A stretch of 64,000 nt of DNA from Alphaproteobacteria bacterium (GTDB taxonomy: Bacteria; Pseudomonadota; Alphaproteobacteria; UBA8366; Aestuariispiraceae): assembly GCA_024743195.1 (NCBI GenBank), contig JANSXE010000002.1:124001-188000 (forward strand), written 5' to 3'. This document shows, in pieces, positions 60,435-64,000 of this stretch (positions within the stretch are counted from its first letter, which is position 1; every line of letters begins with the position of its first letter). Both the position numbers and the translations under genes were made by a program. The notes under the pieces were generated by a model that saw nothing but the letters and a program-made list of their open reading frames with translations, was not told the origin of the DNA and made no database searches.

Positions 60435-62042
60435 ATGGCGCTCTATCGTGCGATCGCGACCGTCGGCGGCTGGACCATGGGCAGCCGGATCCTGGGCTTC
60501 GTCCGGGACGTCCTGATCGCCAACGTCCTGGGCGCCGGCCTGGTCACCGACGCCTTCTTCATCGCTTTCAAGTTCCCCAATCTGTTCCGCCGGCTGTTCG
60601 GCGAGGGGGCGATGAACGCCGCCTTCGTGCCGCTCTATTCGCGCCGACTGGAGCGCGGGCCGGAGGACGGGCCCGAGGACGGGCCTGAGGAGGGACCGGA
60701 GGTCGCGCGCGCCTTCGCCGGCGAGGTCGCCTCCGTCCTGACCCTCTTCATGATCGCGCTGACGATCCTCGCCATGGGCGCCATGCCCTGGATCATGAGC
60801 GCCATCGCGCCCGGCTTCCGCGACGATCCGGCCAAATTCGCGCTGACCGTGGAGTTGGGGCGGATCGCCTTTCCCTATCTGCTGTTCATGACGCTTTCGG
60901 CCCTGCTGGCGGGCGTTCTGAACGCGCACGGCCGCTTCGCCGCCGCCGCGGCCGCGCCGATCCTGCTGAATGTCGTGCTGATCTCCGCCCTGGTTCTGAT
61001 CCATCTGGGGGCGATCCCGGCGCCCGGTCCAGGACTGGCCTACGGCGTGGCGCTGGCGGGCGCGCTGCAGTTCGCGATGCTGGCGCTGGCGGCCAAGAAG
61101 GCCGGCGTGCTGCCCCGCGTGCCGCGCCCGCGCCTGACGCCCGGCGTGCGCCGGCTCGTCGTGCTGATGGTGCCGGGCGTCGCGGGCGCCGGCGTCGTGC
61201 AGATCAACGTCATGATCGGCGACGTGCTGGCGAGCTTCCTGGCCGAGGGCTCGGTCAGCTATCTCTATTACGCCGACCGGGTGAACCAACTGCCGCTGGG
61301 CGTGATCGGGGTGGCGGTCGGCATCGCGCTGCTGCCGCTGCTCTCGCGCCAACTGAAGGCGGGGGAGACGGAGGCGGCGGCCGGCAGCATGAACCGGGCG
61401 CTCGAGATCTCGCTGCTGCTGACGCTGCCCGCCGCGGCGGCGCTGATCGCGATTCCGGACGCGATCGTCGTCACGCTCTTCGAACGCGGGGCCTTCGGGC
61501 CGGAGGCCGCGGCGGCGACGGCGGACGCCCTGCGCGCCTTCGCGATCGGCCTGCCGGCCTATGTGCTGATCAAGGCGCTGTCGCCCGGCTTCTGGGCGCG
61601 CGAGGACACCAAGACCCCGGTGCAGATCGCCGCCGCGGCGGTGATCCTGAACGTCGCGCTGGCGCTCGCGCTGATGGGGCCGCTCGCCCACGCCGGGATC
61701 GCGCTCGCCACCGCGGTCACCGCCTGGGCCAATGCGGGCGCGCTGGCGCTGTTGCTGCACCGGCGCGGGCTATTCCGGGCGGACGCGCGGCTCGCCGGCC
61801 GGGTTCCGCGCATGCTGCTCGCCGCGGCCCTGATGGCGGCGGCGCTGACCGGGGGGGCGCTGCTGCTCGAGCCCTGGCTGGCGCCGCCGGGGATCCTGCG
61901 CATTCCCGCGCTGGCGGTCCTGGTCGGCGGCGGGGCGCTGGTCTATTTCGCCGCCGGCCAGCTCTTCGGCGCGGCGCGCCTGGGCGAGGTGACGCGCCTG
62001 CTGCGCCGGCCCGCCGCGAAGACCGGGGGGGAGGGCCCGTGA
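60435..62042 (+). CDS. murJ: Lipid II flippase MurJ
   Basis: GSRILGFVRDVLIANVLGAGLVTDAFFIAFKFPNLFRRLFGEGAMNAAFVPLY; about 14 hydrophobic segments; 12-bp repeat (GPEDGPEDGPEEGPE) at 60657-60704. Confidence 0.93.
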   Translation: MALYRAIATVGGWTMGSRILGFVRDVLIANVLGAGLVTDAFFIAFKFPNLFRRLFGEGAMNAAFVPLYSRRLERGPEDGPEDGPEEGPEVARAFAGEVASVLTLFMIALTILAMGAMPWIMSAIAPGFRDDPAKFALTVELGRIAFPYLLFMTLSALLAGVLNAHGRFAAAAAAPILLNVVLISALVLIHLGAIPAPGPGLAYGVALAGALQFAMLALAAKKAGVLPRVPRPRLTPGVRRLVVLMVPGVAGAGVVQINVMIGDVLASFLAEGSVSYLYYADRVNQLPLGVIGVAVGIALLPLLSRQLKAGETEAAAGSMNRALEISLLLTLPAAAALIAIPDAIVVTLFERGAFGPEAAAATADALRAFAIGLPAYVLIKALSPGFWAREDTKTPVQIAAAAVILNVALALALMGPLAHAGIALATAVTAWANAGALALLLHRRGLFRADARLAGRVPRMLLAAALMAAALTGGALLLEPWLAPPGILRIPALAVLVGGGALVYFAAGQLFGAARLGEVTRLLRRPAAKTGGEGP

Positions 62043-64000
62043 GCGACGCCCCCGCCCTCTTCACCATCGCGCCGACGCGGCCCTTCGTCGACGCGCTCGC
62101 CGCCGGCTTGCTGGCGGAGGCGGAGGCGAGCCCGCGGGGCGCCGAGGCGCTGGCCGACCTGCTGGTCCTGCTGCCGACCCGGCGCGCCTGCCGGGCGCTG
62201 CGCGAGGCCTTCCTGCGCGCCAGCGAGGGACGCGCCCTGCTGCTGCCGCGCATGCGCCCGATCGGCGACGTGGACGAGGAGGAGCTGGGCCTCGCCGCCG
62301 CCGGCGACCCCGCCGCCGCGACGGCGGAGCTGATCGACCTGCCGCCGGCGATCGACGCCACCCGGCGGCGCTTCCTGCTGGCGCGGCTGATCCTGGCCGC
62401 GCCCGACCTGTCGGGCCCAAACCGGGCGGGCCCAAATCGGGCGGGCGCGCAGGGACGCGAGCGAGGCGGCGCGCCGTCGCCCGACCGGGCGCTGATGCTG
62501 GCCGACGAACTGGCCCGGCTGCTCGACCAGACGCAGACGGAGGGGCTGAGCCTCGACGCCGTCGCCGGGCTGGTGCCCGACCTCTACGCCGACCATTGGC
62601 GGATGACGGTCGAGTTTCTGAAGATCCTGAGCGAGCGCTGGCCGGATCTGCTGGGCGCGATCGGCGCGCTCGACCCGGCCGAGCGGCGCAACCGCCTGCT
62701 GGACGCGCAGGCCGCCGCCTGGACCGAGCGCCCGCCCGACTTCCCGATTCTCGCCGCCGGCTCCACCGGCTCGATCCCGGCGACGGCGCGGCTGCTCGCG
62801 GCGGTCGCGCGCCTGCCGCAGGGCCGGGTGGTGCTGCCCGGTCTCGACCGCCGGCTGTCGGAGGCGGACTGGGCGGCCGTCGGCGACGATCCCAGCCACC
62901 CGCAGCACGGCCTCAACCGCCTGCTCGCCGCGATCGGCGTCGAGCGCGCGGCCGTATCGGATTGGCCGGGCGGCGAGGACGAGGCCGGAGGCGCAGCCCG
63001 GGCGGCGCGCGCCGCGCTGGTGGCGGAGGCGCTGCGCCCGGCTGCGACCACCGCCGCCTGGGCGCAGGCGTCCGATCTTCCGGCGGAAAGCGTCGACGGC
63101 CTCGCCTGGCTGGAGGCGCCGAGCGCGGCGACGGAGGCCGGCGCCGTCGCGCTGGCCCTGCGCCAGGCGTTGGAGACCGACGGCCGCACCGCCGCCCTGG
63201 TGACGCCGGACCGCAACCTCGCGCGCCGCGTCGCCGCCGCGCTGGCCCGCTGGGGGATCGCGGTGGACGATTCCGCGGGCCGGCCGCTTGCCGGGACGCC
63301 GGCGGGCGTCTTCGCGCGCCTGGTCGCGGAAGCCGCGCTGACCGGCTTCGCGCCGATCCCGCTTCTGGCCCTGTGCAAGCATCCGCTGGCGGGACTCGGC
63401 CTGGCCCCGGCGGCGCTGCGGCGCGAGATCCGCTATCTGGAGCGCGCGCTGCTGCGCGGACCGAAGCCGGGTCCGGGCGCACGCGGTCTGCGCGCCGCGC
63501 TGGCCGAGGCCGAAGGCGACCGGTTCAAGAGCCGCTGGCTCGACGCGCCCCGGGTGGAGGCGCTGATCGCGCGGATCGAGGCGGCGCTGGAGCCGCTGCG
63601 CGACATCCTGGCGGCGGGCCGCACGGCCCCGCTGGACGCGCTGATCGACGCCCACATCGCCGCGGCGGAGGCGGTCGCGGCGAGCGACGCGGCGCCCGGC
63701 GCCGAGCGCCTATGGCGCGGCGAGGACGGCGAGGCGCTGGCCGAGCGGCTGGCCGAATGCCTGGAGGCCGCGCGGGCCGACGGCGCGCTGCCGCCGATCC
63801 CCGGCGGCGACTATCCCGCGGTGCTCGAAGCGCTGCTCGCCGGGGCGGTCGTGCGGCCGGCCTACGGCCGCCATCCGCGGGTCTTCATCTGGGGGCCGTT
63901 GGAGGCGCGGCTGCAGCATGCGGACCTCGTCGTGCTCGGCGGGTTGAACGAGGGGACCTGGCCGCCGGAGCCGGAGGCCGACCCCTGGATGTCGCGTCCG
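62039..64000 (+). CDS. addB: Double-strand break repair protein AddB, N-terminal part (truncated by window edge)
   Basis: GTG start overlapping murJ stop; MSDAPALFTIAPTRPFVDALAAGLLAE..LLVLLPTRRACRALREAFLRA .. HADLVVLGGLNEGTWPPEPEADPWMSRP; open to the edge, absent from ORF track. Confidence 0.9.
   Translation, partial: MSDAPALFTIAPTRPFVDALAAGLLAEAEASPRGAEALADLLVLLPTRRACRALREAFLRASEGRALLLPRMRPIGDVDEEELGLAAAGDPAAATAELIDLPPAIDATRRRFLLARLILAAPDLSGPNRAGPNRAGAQGRERGGAPSPDRALMLADELARLLDQTQTEGLSLDAVAGLVPDLYADHWRMTVEFLKILSERWPDLLGAIGALDPAERRNRLLDAQAAAWTERPPDFPILAAGSTGSIPATARLLAAVARLPQGRVVLPGLDRRLSEADWAAVGDDPSHPQHGLNRLLAAIGVERAAVSDWPGGEDEAGGAARAARAALVAEALRPAATTAAWAQASDLPAESVDGLAWLEAPSAATEAGAVALALRQALETDGRTAALVTPDRNLARRVAAALARWGIAVDDSAGRPLAGTPAGVFARLVAEAALTGFAPIPLLALCKHPLAGLGLAPAALRREIRYLERALLRGPKPGPGARGLRAALAEAEGDRFKSRWLDAPRVEALIARIEAALEPLRDILAAGRTAPLDALIDAHIAAAEAVAASDAAPGAERLWRGEDGEALAERLAECLEAARADGALPPIPGGDYPAVLEALLAGAVVRPAYGRHPRVFIWGPLEARLQHADLVVLGGLNEGTWPPEPEADPWMSRP

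Noticed and set aside
61943-63655. 570-aa minus-strand ORF opposite addB
   Set aside because: Shadow ORF; the plus strand is open through the window end with AddB motifs.

Overview
GC-rich (alphaproteobacterial-looking) chromosomal window with about 50 supported CDSs, two tRNAs and no transposase, phage or CRISPR signal. Main blocks: polyamine-type ABC importer (potD/B/C/A-like) with a TetR fragment at the left edge; MBL hydrolase, guanidino-group-modifying enzyme and M20 amidohydrolase; PAS-MCP and orphan histidine kinase; TRAP transporter-pobA operon divergent from a GntR regulator and PhyH/SAF-oxidoreductase/SDR genes; mutS / maeB; phoR-pstSCAB-phoU-phoB with a triple Pho-box; gmaS/glnT-mgsABC (glxBCD) cluster with a XRE-cupin regulator; rpoH; ScfR/RamB-type regulator divergent from aceA; tRNA-Arg(CCG) followed by three 68-bp tandem repeats that each replicate the tRNA 3' end; M24 peptidase plus nitrilase; a secreted thiaminase I homologue with an extra Cys-rich, possibly mannan-binding-lectin-like C-terminus; acuI-like reductase; TRAP-ferredoxin-ferredoxin reductase operon; class II aldolase; Trm112, Lon-N, thioredoxin, ProX, tRNA-Gly(GCC), murJ and the 5' part of addB. 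Most striking: the tRNA-derived repeat array, the thiaminase I-lectin-like fusion, an isolated 33-aa membrane-protein gene with its own RBS and terminator, and an unusual density of 10-15-bp tandem repeats at gene ends. All family calls are from reading the translations; no database search was run.
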